DNA from: Nemophila menziesii
Lineage: Eukaryota > Streptophyta > Magnoliopsida > Boraginales > Hydrophyllaceae
Direction of reading: 5' to 3'
Length of the DNA: 64,000 nucleotides
Assembly (NCBI GenBank): GCA_029959085.1
Contig: JARWIR010000043.1
Coordinates: 2,604,001-2,668,000, forward strand
Part shown: piece by piece, positions 35,472 to 47,356 of the stretch
Layout of the letters: each line of letters starts with the position of its first letter
Numbering within the stretch: the first letter of the stretch is position 1
Notes under the pieces: generated by a model
What the model was told of the DNA's origin: nothing
The model's input: only the letters and a program-made list of their open reading frames with translations
Databases searched by the model: none
Made by a program: the position numbers and the translations under genes

Positions 35472-38051
35472 ATGGATTCCAATGTTCTGGTTGTTTTCCG
35501 TTTTAATGAGGATAAGGCTCTGAAGTTATTCAGGATGTTTGATTCATATGAATCCATCAGAAACTATGTGAAGGAAACGTGGTCAACCTTGGTTTCTAAT
35601 GAGTTTGAGTTACTGTATTCTATTGCTGAGCATCAGAGATGTAAGTTTGGTGGTGAAGGAGACTACAAGACTGTTGTATGGTTGCTTGATCATTGTCTCG
35701 TTGCTGAATTCGAAATTTCAGTAATCCAGAATAGCATAGTAATTGTTCCCCAACCCCAGGCTTCAGCAGGATTGACTGACATTGTTCACATCCCACACCA
35801 AACGATTGTTGATCAAGAAATCGAAGACGATGATGAAGCTGATGAAAACAACTATCATCACAAGATTAGAATTCTAAAGAGTAGTGTCTGGAAACATGCT
35901 CTTCGCGAACCTGGTCAATGTTTCCATGATGGGATGAAAGAATTCCGTCGTGCAATCGCAAAATATGCATGTGAAACTGGATACACATTCCACTTCGGTC
36001 ACAATAGACCAAACCGTGTTAGCGCCTACTGTTCGAAATCAAAACAGACAGGTTAGTCTATTTTTCCAAGTTGTTTTAGATATTCATGCAAATAGATACA
36101 TCTTAGTGAGACATTTTCTTACATATACAACCCATCAGTTTCTTAATGTATACCACCACATACAACCCACCATTTTATGCTACTAACCCATTACAATTAA
36201 AGTGGCAAACAGTCACTATACACAGGTAAACCACCATGAATTTAGATGACCCATTCAATTATACTGTCACACCAACACACTTCTGATATGTTTTTTACAC
36301 AGACATATTTTTTTACACAGTCATATGTGTTTAACTTTTTTTTTCCTTCGTTTTTCATTTCTAAATATTCCTAAAATTTTCAGGCTGTAAATGGTATGTG
36401 TATGCCTCCAAAGATAATGACAATCAAAAAGTCTACATCAGGTCCTTTGTTAAAATCCATACTTGCGGCCCCCCGATGAAAAAATTCACCAATCCTCGCT
36501 TATCTGGTGACCTAATTAAGGACATAATTATCGACATGATGCGTGCTAGTCCCGACACTAAACCAGGTCAAGTGATGAACTTCCTTAAATACGATTACGG
36601 ATACAACATTTCATATAAGGTTGCTTACCTGGCTGTGCACAAAGCGCGTGACGATATTTTCGGCGACGCTGGTTTATCCTACAACAGGATTCAGGCGTAC
36701 TTTAACAAACTCAAGGAGATAGACCCCTTAGGCTCTGTTGCTCTTGAGTGTGAACCATCTAATCGTTCATTCACGAGATGCCACTTTGCGTTTGGTGCAT
36801 GTGTACAAGGGTTTAACCATTGTCGTCCTTTGTTGTTTCTAGATGTAACATTCCTTAAGAACAAATACAAAGGACAGCTTCTTGTCGCTACTGGAAAAGA
36901 TGCCAACCAAGGTATCATATACCACTACTACTAACCCAGTAACATAATACCATTATTATTCAGCATATTAAAACTTTGTATAACCTTGTTTCATTTAATA
37001 TGCAGGTTTGTTCCCAGTTGCCTTTTCAATCGTTAGGTCCGAAGACACAGTTAATTGGACACATTTCCTTCGATTCCTTGAACCACTTATATCATCTCGC
37101 GATGTTACATTCGTATCTGATCGTCATGGTGGTATTGCTAACGCTCTCGATGCTGTTTTCCCAAGTTCACATCACGCGTATTGTCAGCGTCATTTGAAAG
37201 AGAACTTGAAGACAAAATTCAGGAGTTCAAAAGCTCAGAGGGAAACCATGCTATATCTCCTTGACAGGATGTGTTTTGCGGCAACCTCAGAAACTTATGA
37301 TAATTTCCTTCAAATGTTTCTTTCAACCGGTGGTCAAAAAGCTGCTAATTTCATGAAGAATCTTCCGAAAGAAAAGTTCGCAAATGCGCATTTCAAGGGC
37401 AAAAGGTACGGAGAGACTACATCAAATGCGGCTGAGTCTTTTAACAAACAAATAAAAGCGACAAGGGAGCTACCTGTTACTGAGTTAATCGACGCTATTC
37501 GCGTTCTCCTTATGCAACAGATGTATGACAGGTCTTACGAGGCTCATTCTTGGACGACTGTCCTATCTCCCAGGGCATCTGCTGTTTACGAAATAAAGTT
37601 CGATTATGCTCGCGCTTGGTTCGTGTTGCGTTCCAGTGAATCATTGTTTGAAGTTATATCCGATCCTAACATGGTGGTTGACATTGTCGAGCACACTTGT
37701 TCTTGTGGTAAATGGCAAGTAAAAGGATTCCCATGTGTACACGTCGTAGCTGCTATTGAAATTGCTTTTCCCGGGCTTCCATATCCATACATTGAAAGAT
37801 TCTGGCACGTTGAAAGTTATCGCTCAACCTACGCTATGAACATTCCAGCGATGACTACTTTCCTAGCCCAGTACGACGGAGAAGGCGACATGGTTGTCAA
37901 TCCACCTGATTTCAAAGCTCAACCTGGTAGGCCCAAGAAGAAAAGGTTCCCTTCCGAAGGAGAACGTGCGGATACATCACAGCGACGAATGTGTAGCAAC
38001 TGTCACTCATATACATACCACAATCGATCAACATGCCCTCTACTCCGTTAA
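35472..38051 (+). CDS. mudrA-like: MULE (MuDR-type) transposase
   Basis: Cuts and moves the element and its relatives by a DDE-type reaction in the nucleus. Exons 35,472-36,051, 36,384-36,911 and 37,006-38,051 join in phase to give 717 residues. Order: N-terminal region; MuDR-type DNA-binding domain (about 150-290: GQCFHDGMKEFRRAIAKYAC, then a C-x-W-Y-V-Y zinc-like block); catalytic domain with LLFLDVTFLKN, TFVSDRHGG and a Cys-x-x-His block (HAYCQRHLKEN); an Asn-Ala-Ala-Glu-Ser-Phe motif that may supply the Glu; SWIM zinc finger CSCGKWQVKGFPCVHV; and a C-terminal zinc knuckle C-x2-C-x9-C-like (MCSNCHSYTYHNRSTCPLLR). All expected motifs are present with no stop, so it may be active. Its start is the first ATG after a candidate acceptor in the leader. 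Confidence 0.9.
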
Positions 38052-38399
38052 TTTACATCTACTTGTGTTTTTGTTATTTTTGTTTGCATCAGCCAATAAG
38101 TGTTTGCTAGTGAACACACATCTATTGTCTTGTCTTACAAGTGACATTTTCATGTTTTGTTTAAGTTATCAATAAAACCTTATCTTGTTTTCATTTTTAA
38201 GGTAGTATTTTCATTCATACTGTTGAGTTTTTGCAGTCAGATGAGCGTGATACACAGTCAACCATTTGTTAATACACCACTGAAAAAAACAGACAACCCA
38301 TCAAATGCAACAGATTCCACAATACACCATCCATTTGTTTCGCACACACCATCAGATGCTTGTTTAGTACACAGTACTTTGAGCATAATCTTTCGTTTA

Positions 38400-38740
38400 A
38401 CACTCACACCATGAATATCCACATACAAACCATCAAACCATCATTAAACCCATTCAAACCATTAAACCATCATTAGACCCATACAAACCACCAATATACA
38501 CAATCAACCCGTCAAACCTTCAGCAAACACTTACAAACCATCATTAAACACAGACAAACCATCATTATCCACACACGGACCTACAAACCACCAATATGAT
38601 ATTAGACACCATCAAACCCTCATTACAACCATCCACACCATCAAACCATTATTCTATACGTATACACCATCAGACACCCATAATTATAATAAGACATCCC
38701 ACCCTTGTACACTATTAAACCATCTATATGTTTATTCATA
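38400..38740. repeat. Degenerate 'accatcaaacc / accattaaacc' repeats
   Basis: Many short imperfect copies of 'aaaccatca(t/a)taaacccata' in the gap between the two convergent MULE genes. Similar phrases ('acacaccatca', 'acaacccatc') occur in the transposase intron (36.1-36.3 kb), near the right end (42.5-42.7 kb), and in the IQM-carrying element at 57.5-57.85 kb. They are a compositional signature of this MULE family. Confidence 0.6.
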
Positions 38741-39121
38741 CAATATACATACTATATTTTAACAAGCACATTCAAAATACAAAGCATATACCATCAAGTT
38801 TTCCAGAAATTTGATAATATTTAATTGACTTAACACAAGTATACACAAACCACAGTAACTTTTAATCTAATTCATGAATTAAACAGCAAATCATAAATTA
38901 ATATTCAAAAACGAAGTACATAATAAAAGTTATGAATCACCAATATCCCAAAAGTAATTAATCAGTACAAAAACATAGTATTCATAATCTCATAAAATTG
39001 TTTTAGCATAATCATAAAATCAGTTATCCTTCATCGCCCTTCTTGTTTCAAAAACTGATGCCACCGTATGCTTGTCATCCAGCACCCACGATATAAGCTT
39101 CAGCCGTTGATCCACCATCTC

Positions 39122-42100
39122 CTAATATTCGTACTTCTTCTTAACACCTCCATCGCCCATCAGTCCAACGGAATATAGTATCGCGTAAACACCCGTGTCC
39201 GATATCCTACTTTTTACGTGGTCAACTCTGATGTGACCAATCCCCGGCCATTCCGGTGTAGACCGTCCCAACTCTGCGTACCACCCCTTCACTACATTAT
39301 CTAGAAGGAACTCATACATCCTATCCGCGTTGGCATTCGCCTTTGCACCTGTTGAGCTGCGTTTTAGACATCCCAGACCATTGTAGTGATAGAATCCTCC
39401 TTCATTGTTGTTCCAATAAAGTATTGACCAATGAGTCAACTCCTTGTCTTTAGTCTCAAGGGGTATTATCACATTCTTCTGTTCCTTCAACCTATCCCTG
39501 AAGTACCCGATTATATAAGTTTCTATTTCTGCAACCGATCCTCTCCTAATATATCCCTGTGAAACATACAATCAGATTTTTTTAGTGAATAATCATACAT
39601 TCATCAGAGTATGTCAACTTTAAATAAAATGTGCATACCGATGCGCTGGCGGGCATTACACTGAATTTCAAACCAATCTCCGGGTTCTTAGTCTTTACCA
39701 ACTTACTCCTGAGGTGTTGCTCGTACACCATCAGCCCAACATCAACCATCTGCAAAAAAAAATTATATTATTTTTTGCATAGCAAATATATCAAAAACAC
39801 AACAAAATCATTTGGGTTTTTTATGAATCTGTTTTTACATTAGCGCTTAATTGTTCTTCTCTCGCAACATCGTAACAATCAGCCACCGTCACACGATGGC
39901 CCATGTTTATCCACACATCAGCACTGAATGGCTCATCACCGGCTAGAAGTTCCAACAACTTTGAATCACTCTTCTTTAGTATCAGTTTTTTCTGTTGTTC
40001 CACGTTTTTCGTTTTCTTCTGGGGCTGCATTACAAAATCCTCCATTTCTACTATCTTTCTGCCCGTCCTATCAGTCTTCTTTATATTACGTATCAAAGAG
40101 CTCGGAGTAACTTTCGTTGCCTTGCGTTTTTTAGTGTTGCCTTCGTTCACCGCCCCCACTAACATATCCCTGTTTGCTGCACCACGAACCGACCCCCTGT
40201 TCCATCTACGGACATCTCTGTCACTTCCATCCACAGCTTTCTTCTCCCCCACCAACTCTACACCATCGTCACCCGATTCACCTTCATGATCCAAACCATC
40301 ATTCTCCTTATCTCCATCGACACTAGCTATCTCCTTCTCTTGTGGTTTATCAGACCCATCACCATTATCCTCCTCGAACATACTGTCATAACTGATCTCC
40401 GGACTACTTGACTTATCCAACTTACCTGGTTCAGCTTCCGTTTCATCCATCTCAGTTCCCACCACCACATCACCAACATCAGCAGCACCTTCTGAACAAT
40501 CTACACCCACAATTTTAACTACTTTCCCATCATCCACCACACCACTCTTTGAACTTGAACCTTTGTATGTCATACACCCACCACTTTTAATTCTTATCAA
40601 CTCGTCTGTAGCGGCCGTATACGCACCCCTGATCACGACCAACTCCTTTTCGGCATCGGTCAACGCCTTCCTCAGAAATTCGATTGTCTTCCCCTTAGCG
40701 ACAACAGTTTTTGGTGTTGCTCTCGTTCCCTTCCTCATTTCATTCATTTCCGCATTCATCCTCCCAAGTTCTCTTTTTAACCTCAGAATTTCTTCTTGAT
40801 CGGCTGAAGAAACACCGTCTTCTATTCTTCTTTTTAATTCCGAAATATCCTTTTCCAACTTTGACTTTAATTGGCGGCCATCCTCCTTACTTTTTTCCAG
40901 CTCTTTAATCAGATCCTTGTTTATTGACTCGAGCTCATCGACCCTTTTTGTTAGTTTATCAACAAAACAATCAACCCCATCGTCGCTTACTGATTTTGGT
41001 ATCTCCCGATTCGCTACATCTTCATCTATTAACGGTGAATTCTGATTCTCGCCCATATTGTCTATGTTAGCCGAGTCCTCATCCACCCTATCCCCCATGT
41101 TATTGATCGACTCATCTCCTTTTACAAGTTCAGTGTCTCCTTCACACCCCATCGTACCGACACCTCCCACACGTGCCAGGTTTGCTATGATTCCATCCAT
41201 ATCTACTCTACCAAGCTCATCATCATTGATGCTCTCACTTTCATCCCCATCCTTCTCACACACTACACGCTCTTCATCACCACCCACGCCAACTTCTTTG
41301 TCCTTTTCTTGCACACCATCTCCTTCTTCTCCATCACCATCCAACACACCCGCCCCAACTGAAACGTTTTCATCCACAACAACATCTTTAACATACTCTT
41401 CCAATTTTGTCTCAGCTTCCAACACTTTAAGCTCACCATCGTTCACCTGCATATTACAAAACCGTATATTAAACAAGATTCAATAACTTAAAACAAAAGA
41501 TTTTTTAGACTACAGTTTTACCTGGTTAGGGCGCAACCGGTTTATTATCTCTGACAGCGGCTTTTTTGTACTTAATCTCAAATTCCACTTTAGAATTCTT
41601 GGATACACCCCTTTGTGTTTCGGCTCCATCACCTTCACATGTTCTAAGAACCAAGGCTGGAAAATTTTAATGGTTAGTTGACAACATACTATTACTAATG
41701 ACAGTTAAATAAACAAATTTATTTTTCTTACTCACCACAAAAATCACTGTACACCCCGATAAATGGTTCACCGCGCCATCTCGAATGTGTTTCATCATAT
41801 ACTCTGTCACATGTGTCGCCCAATCGTACTCAAGTATATGATCTAGGTCTTCGCAGACACTGACCACCCACTTAGCTGTACGCGACCCCGTCGGGAAAAA
41901 CACAGTCGCCATTGCTAAAATCCCGATTAAAATGACAAAACTCCTAACCGTTTCATCGTTTTGCGGCTCTTCATTAATCACAGACACTATCCTTTGTTTG
42001 ATTTCGGTATCTTTTAACTGTCCACTTTTGTTCGGAAAGTTTCTGTCAAACCAATCCGAATTGTTATATTCGTCTGCTTTGAATTCTGGAACATCCTTCT

Positions 42101-43141
42101 CCCCACCAACAACCCCCATTATAACTCTCACATCAGTTGCGGTCAGATCGACTGGCTTATCCGCGAACATGAAACCCCCTACGTGCACATCATATCTGTT
42201 GATGATCTCATGTATTTGCTTGACTCCCTTCTTAAAACACTCTACTCCATCCTTCGTTCCATGCAAACCTTTGATTAGCAGGTAAAATGGCAGGGCCTTA
42301 CAAGCTTCTATATGATGTTCCGTAACCTTTTCGTTTTTCAGTATCGTGTACATCGATTCCATCGCTGATCTGTACTGTAGTTTACCCTCTCCTCCTACAA
42401 CTGCATACATCAAACACAATCATATCATATCACGCAATCAACAAAAATTGAATCCCGCAAATATATAACAGATACATATACACACAAATTAATGACCTTT
42501 GTTGACAACCCACCCCATTCATAACAAATATTCAGTTAACATATGTGGACTCGCATTTTAGTAACTCATAATTTACCACTCAATACACCCAACATACAAT
42601 TTTCAATTAATCATCCAGACACGCAATACAGATTACTCACACCACCAAAATACGAACACAACCCATCCCCAAATTTGTTATGAACACACCCCATCACAAA
42701 ACACATACAACCCGTTACTCTAGACTCGTATTTCTACAAAAAAATTCAGTAAACTAACCAGCAATCAAAGTTTAAACCCTAACATTATAACAATTTACTT
42801 AACTAATAACCTTCAACCACTGCATCTTCGTCAAGTGAATCATCAACATCATCATCCTTTTGTTTATGATTTTTACTCTTACTACCCATCGCACTTGCCT
42901 GGCCATCAATGGGTTGCTTCTTGTCCGTCGTCGTCTTCCTAACAGGTACTTCATCGACACCAGTTCCCTTCCTTTTTTTACTGATTTTCGGGACTTCTTC
43001 AACAAAATTGTCATCGGTTAGATGCTGGTCCGTCGTCTTCTTTGTCAAACACTTACTCTTCCCACCGTCTTTGGTGGTTCGTGGCTTCTTCGTTGTTTTA
43101 ATAGTACTCATTCTCTCAGTTTTCACAGTATATGTCGTCAA
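39122..43141 (-). CDS. MULE-encoded Ulp1-like protein with degenerate catalytic site
   Basis: Six exons fit GT-AG signals and phases on the minus strand: 43,141-42,811; 42,400-41,736; 41,656-41,522; 41,446-39,839; 39,749-39,639; 39,556-39,122, giving about 1,094 residues. Order: basic Lys/Thr-rich N-terminus; a globular domain (about 110-375, with GGFMFADKPVDLT and YDWATHVTEYMMKHI) resembling the DUF1985/plant-mobile-domain class; a long acidic linker; a coiled coil (about residues 545-690, e.g. LIKELEKSKEDGRQLKSKLE); and a C-terminal Ulp1/C48-like peptidase fold (THWSILYWNN, GFYHYNGLG, ISDTGVYAILYSV). Ulp1 enzymes cut SUMO with a His-Asp-Cys triad. Here His is kept, but Asp reads Asn and the DCG Cys reads Thr (ACG). 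The family occurs as a second gene in Kaonashi-type MULEs. The start could also be the ATG at 43,111. Confidence 0.75.
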
Positions 43142-43485
43142 AAAATGTTTTTTCCCCGGTTTATGGTGTTTCTGGAATGCAAATGGTTATGAGTTGTGTG
43201 GTAGGGTTTCTGCAACTAGATAGGGAGGTAGATGATGGGTCACGAATTTTTGATTTTTTTGGCGCTTCAATTTTCGATGGTGAATACACCCATGCAATCC
43301 GGTAATTTAGTTTTTGTTAATTAATTGAAATGTTTACTGGGTCGTCTATCCCGGACTTTTCGTTATGGTAACTCTAATCTAATTAATGGGCTGTTGAGGG
43401 CATGTTAGTAAAATGTATTGGGTTGGACTCGATGGGCAGTCCACATTTCCTTGTGGACTGTATAGGGAATTTTCCCTTAATTATA

Positions 43486-43747
43486 TAACAAAGGTATTGT
43501 ATCGTAATGAATATTTCTAAAATGTCATTATAGAAAGACTATATAGCAAAAGGGTACGTTCTAAAATGATCATTATAGAAAGACTATATAGCGAAAGGGT
43601 AGTATAATGAAGATTTCTAAGATCATGATTACACAAAGAAAAACAGCTGATTAATTATAGTATGTAAGAGTAGCAGCAGCCTTTTGGAGTTAGCAGTCCT
43701 ATAAAACAAAACACATACTAAAATCGAAAAATGTATCGAATGGAACA
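43486..43747. repeat. Short direct duplication next to the MULE
   Basis: 'tttctaaaatgtcattatagaaagactatatagcaaaagggta' is followed at once by a second copy beginning 'cgttctaaaatgatcattatag' (period about 57, roughly 43,512-43,625). No gene seen in the rest. Confidence 0.7.
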
Positions 43748-43756
43748 TATATACTT

Positions 43757-43937
43757 GAGTAATGCTGGATATCACCTCAAATCACATCACCTTTTCATGG
43801 CCTCCTATGTGAATTTCAAAGAGACCAATCATATAATTTCTCTTTCCTGGTTAATCATTTTCTCTTTCTATTATGATTGGTCCACATAGGAGGCGATGAA
43901 AGAGTGATGTGATTTGAGGTGATATCCAGCATTACTC
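43757..43937. mobile_element. 181-bp MITE with long perfect-looking TIR and 9-bp target duplication
   Basis: Starts gagtaatgctggatatcacc and ends with its inverse (ggtgatatccagcattactc). The inverted match continues through 'tcaaatcacatcac', about 34 bases in all. Exact 9-base flanks tatatactt lie at 43,748-43,756 and 43,938-43,946, so it is a Mutator-type MITE. Non-coding. Confidence 0.93.
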
Positions 43938-44117
43938 TATATACTTAACCAAAAACTGACAAAACCGTTCAGTTCGGTAGCAACACTCTTTAAAAACCGA
44001 ACCATTCGATTTCGGTTTTGGTTTCAGCAAAAAACCGAGCCGAACCGAACCGTGCTCACCCCTAATAAAAACTAACAAAATCGGATTTGAAAGAATATTT
44101 GTTTGTAATTAAATTTA

Positions 44118-44280
44118 GAGTAATGCTGAATATCACCCCAAATAACATTATCTTTTTACCATCCTTATGTGGACCAATCATAAAATAGAGAGAAAATAAT
44201 AAATCAGGAAAAAAATCACATCTATTTAGAATTCACAGTTGTAAATAAGTAATGTGATTAAATGATATCCCGCATTACTC
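44118..44280. mobile_element. Second, diverged copy of the same MITE family
   Basis: Starts gagtaatgctgaatatcacc and ends gatatcccgcattactc; the centre also matches (catccttatgtggaccaatc). The flanks do not show a duplication. Only 180 bases separate it from the first copy. Confidence 0.8.
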
Positions 44281-45035
44281 GGCATATATTATAAAAAGGA
44301 AAAAAAATGTCCCATTTAAATCAAGATCATGAAAATCTATGCATAAAAATATTAGGAATAATTACCATCTAAGTCACCAATTTAATAATAATTGCCCTCC
44401 AGTCTCTTCCATTTTAAATTATCCATAAAAGTCATAAAATAAGTAAATCATACCAATTATACCCTTCTCTTAACTTTAATTAATCTTCACAACACAAACC
44501 CAAAATTATAGTCAGATGAACAATCGCACATTTACCAAAGGAAAAAAAGGAGCCGAAGCCTTTTGCGGCAGCGACGGCCACCATCCTGGCGTTGGAGAAT
44601 CATTTGTCGTCACCAAGCGAAGTACATGACGGCTACTGCGAAGAAAGGTTCATAATCTATTCTGAATTTAAAAGGCCCAAAAGCGAAGCCCTATTCTCTA
44701 CTCCGATGAACCGACACCACCATCGTGTTTCTTCTCGATTACACGAATCTGCCATGGACACCTCCACCAACACCCCCTGAGAGAATGAGGAATGAAGGTG
44801 ACTGTATCATTTAAGGGTGCTATTCTTCGATTCAATTTTGATAATTCTTAATTACAATTCCCCAATTATATAAAAAGGTTAGTAATAAAAGATTCAGCTT
44901 TATTGAAGAGGGCATCAAATTGGTTAATAGCGATTCTCAGGATCTTTCGATTTGTGTTAATAGCATGAATTATTGTGAAATTCTTTTATCGAAATGTCTT
45001 GATTATATAAATTTGGTTAACTTGTTTTGTTACAG

Positions 45036-45107
45036 GGCCTTTCTCAGCCAAAATCAGAAGAAAGTCCACCTGATGGTCTTTTAGTTGTTCCTTTATTAAG
45101 ATACCAG
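45036..45107 (+). pseudogene. Captured exon of a SNF2 helicase-like gene (CHR27/CHR28-like)
   Basis: A 24-codon block, GLSQPKSEESPPDG then LLVVPLLRYQ, bounded exactly by TTACAG and a GTTTGG donor-like site. It matches the segment just before helicase motif I in plant SMARCA3/FRG-type SNF2 proteins, where 'PPDGLL.VPLLRHQ..ALSWM' is highly conserved; here His reads Tyr. Only this exon is visible, so no function is expected by itself. Recognition is by motif. Confidence 0.7.
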
Positions 45108-45989
45108 GTTTGGAATTTGCATTTCCTAACTCATTTTACTGAATATATTTTTTCTGAGATTTTCCTTGGATGTTTTTTTAATTTTGTTATTGTTATAGCG
45201 TACACAAAATGGATGGTAATTGATTTTTATTTCTATAATTCTTTGTTGACTTTTTAGTTTTTTTTTTGTTCATGATTTTGTAAACAGAGTGGGAGCATGA
45301 AGATTGAAATCTTACTACTTTGATGATTGTCCTTGATTTTTGTATTTTTCTTACTAATAAATGATATTCATGGTCATATATTTATTAATCTTTATTGCTA
45401 CAACACCATGATGGAATTCATTTTCATACAACCTGACAACTTTTATTTAAAGTGCAGATTTTGCTGCAGAGCTTTATTGGGGCCTATGTTACATTTTGTA
45501 TTATATTTGAGGCTGTATTGGTCTCTCGTGGAGCTGCACTTTGTAGATGGAGTCATGCAGCTATTGAAATATTTAATACAAGGGTCTTTTTGTTAACATT
45601 TGTAACTACTAATTACTTACGGTTGGGGCTTTTCATGATATTAAAACCTACATGATATCTTCTTCCATTGCTTTGGCTGGACATGAACTGCAATCTAATG
45701 GGTAACCTTGAAAATAAACCTTTTTCAGTTCTGTTTCTTTCTTGCCAATTTGTGTTCATTTTTTTGTAAACGAATATTCGGATTCTACTTTATCAAACTT
45801 TATAATCTCTTTTCGTATTGTATGGAGATGATTTTTGCTTCAATTTTAGCACTATACAAGCAAGGATCTCATACTTTTGATATGTATTATTTCTAATTGA
45901 AGTTGACATGTTTTTTCATGGACATTGAAATCCTAAAAGAAATTGACTATATCTAATTTTATTTGTTGGGACTTTCCCACCAAACAGCA

Positions 45990-46345
45990 TAAACAAAAAA
46001 AATGGTGAGATTTGTACTACGAAACAACAATATATAACCTTTACATGTTGTTTGGTGGGATTCGATTCAACAAACACCAACATAACCCTAATGTATAAAC
46101 CTTTGTAATTTGGTGGACAAAAAAAACTAAAATATAGTTCGGTGAGATTTGTTTAATATGAACCTCCAAATATAATTTGGTGGGATTTTTCCCACTAAAT
46201 ATCAATATAAAAATTTGGTGAGAAATTTGTTTGGTGGGAAAAAATTTGTTGGGAAAAAAAATTGGCCGGAAAAAGTTTGGCTGGAAAATTTTAGCGGGAA
46301 AAGTTCGGCCGGAAAAGTTGGCCGGAATTTTTTGGTGAGAATATT
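45990..46345. repeat. 'ttggtgggattt / ggccggaaaagtt' repeat block
   Basis: Imperfect repeats of 'tttggtggga' (both orientations) grade into 'ttggccggaaaaagtttggctggaaaa'-type units of about 13-18 bases at 46,225-46,345, in the right part of the Pack-MULE. Confidence 0.65.
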
Positions 46346-46451
46346 TAGTCAAGGGTATTATTGTCTAATTATGTTTTTAATATTAGACATGACTTTTAAG
46401 GTCAATATCACCACCTCCTAAGATGCTATTGGTAATTGCCTTAAAATATTA

Positions 46452-47340
46452 TTTCTGATAATTAAATTATTTAATTTCTTATTTAAATTTAAATTTTATT
46501 AGCAATTTATCTGCTTGCTTTCTTTTTTCCTTTATGTTTTTTTCCGCTAGTCCTCATTTGATTATCTAGTTTCTACCTTTATTTCCTTTAGTATTTACCT
46601 AGTCCTCATTTACTCCATGTTTTCATCTCTACCTACTCTGTAATTTTCTAATATTATTCACCTATTTCCCTAGGTGATCAGGAAATTAGCGCCCAAGATA
46701 CTCTCTCACAGTCACTAGAATCGAAACAACTGTCACATTTGTAATGATGGAAGGATGGGTTGCAATTGTTGCATTAGTAGGCGATTCTTGTTGCGTAATC
46801 GAATTTAATATACCGAAGGGAAAAGGTTTCACATTTTTGCAGAGCATAAACTCGCATGCAATGTTAAAGAGAGAGAACGTATAACATCAAGTGGTGGTGA
46901 GGTGGGCCGCCTCAATACTGGCGGTGGCACACAGGTAAATCTATCCTCGGTTCGGTCCGGGCTTGTTCATTGTTATGCTTATATTATATGTTTCGCAGAG
47001 GGTAATACTTTAATTGCATACGGGTCCTCTACGATGTTGGTTGGGAGGTCAATGCCTATATAGATAATGCAATACCTGATTTGGAGTAAGCAATTGATGG
47101 AAGAACAAGATATAGCTGCTCACAAACCTTTTTCACATTCTTAATGTCTTCCTTTCTTTGTGTTTGGATTGAAAAGTGATTTCAGTAAAGAAAAGGAGGG
47201 GTGAGTTTAGTAAACGAGGAGAGAGTAGAGTAAAAAGAGAAGAAGTTATTTTAAAGGAATCCTGTTAATATTTCATGTTATTTAGCATTCCTAATGTCAA
47301 AATTTGTTTTGTCTTTAATTAACTACAATAGTTGATCAAT
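46452..47340. other. Stretch without a clear gene
   Basis: The first 200 bases are AT-rich. 46,660-46,935 is more gene-like in composition and ends in a donor-like ACACAG|GTAAAT, but I cannot identify a protein from it. It precedes the BPA1-like exon below and might belong to the same gene. Confidence 0.35.
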
Positions 47341-47356
47341 GTGTTTGATTTCACAG

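Larger units (their letters stand above)
35024..43476. mobile_element. 8.45-kb Mutator-like element (MULE) with transposase and Ulp1-like gene
   Basis: Flanked by identical 9-base copies of ttaattata (35,015-35,023 and 43,477-43,485), the Mutator hallmark. The left end (gagtttttag...ttaagtccacc) and the reverse complement of the right end (gggaaaattc...acagtccaca) are related inverted repeats. A second shared block gtccaaccca(t/a) follows inside each. Two multi-exon genes face each other: transposase on + (35,472-38,051) and an Ulp1-like gene on - (43,141-39,122). Repetitive 'accatcaaacc' DNA lies between them. Both genes have consistent splice phases and no internal stops, so the element looks recent and potentially autonomous. 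Confidence 0.9.
44355..46442. mobile_element. Pack-MULE carrying an SNF2-family exon
   Basis: Perfect 9-base flanks aaaatatta (44,346-44,354 and 46,443-46,451). The left end ggaataattaccatctaag and reverse-complemented right end aaggcaattaccaatagc are related; similarity continues inside ('cataccaattatacccttctc' versus 'acaataatacccttgac'). Inside are a recognisable helicase exon (45,036-45,107), a second exon-like piece I cannot place (45,457-45,590), a short frame at 44,592-44,780 of unknown origin, and 'ttggtgggaaaaa/ggccggaaaa' repeats near the right end. No transposase, so it is a non-autonomous gene-carrying MULE. Confidence 0.75.

Noticed and set aside
39821..41476. A stand-alone 551-residue minus-strand gene
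   Set aside because: It begins just inside an acceptor (CAG at 41,447-41,449), ends beyond a usable donor (39,838), and joins in phase to the neighbouring exons; treated as exon 4 of the Ulp1-like gene.
39903..41486. Plus-strand Ser/Pro-rich frames opposite the Ulp1-like gene
   Set aside because: Antisense shadows of the acidic and coiled-coil coding exon.
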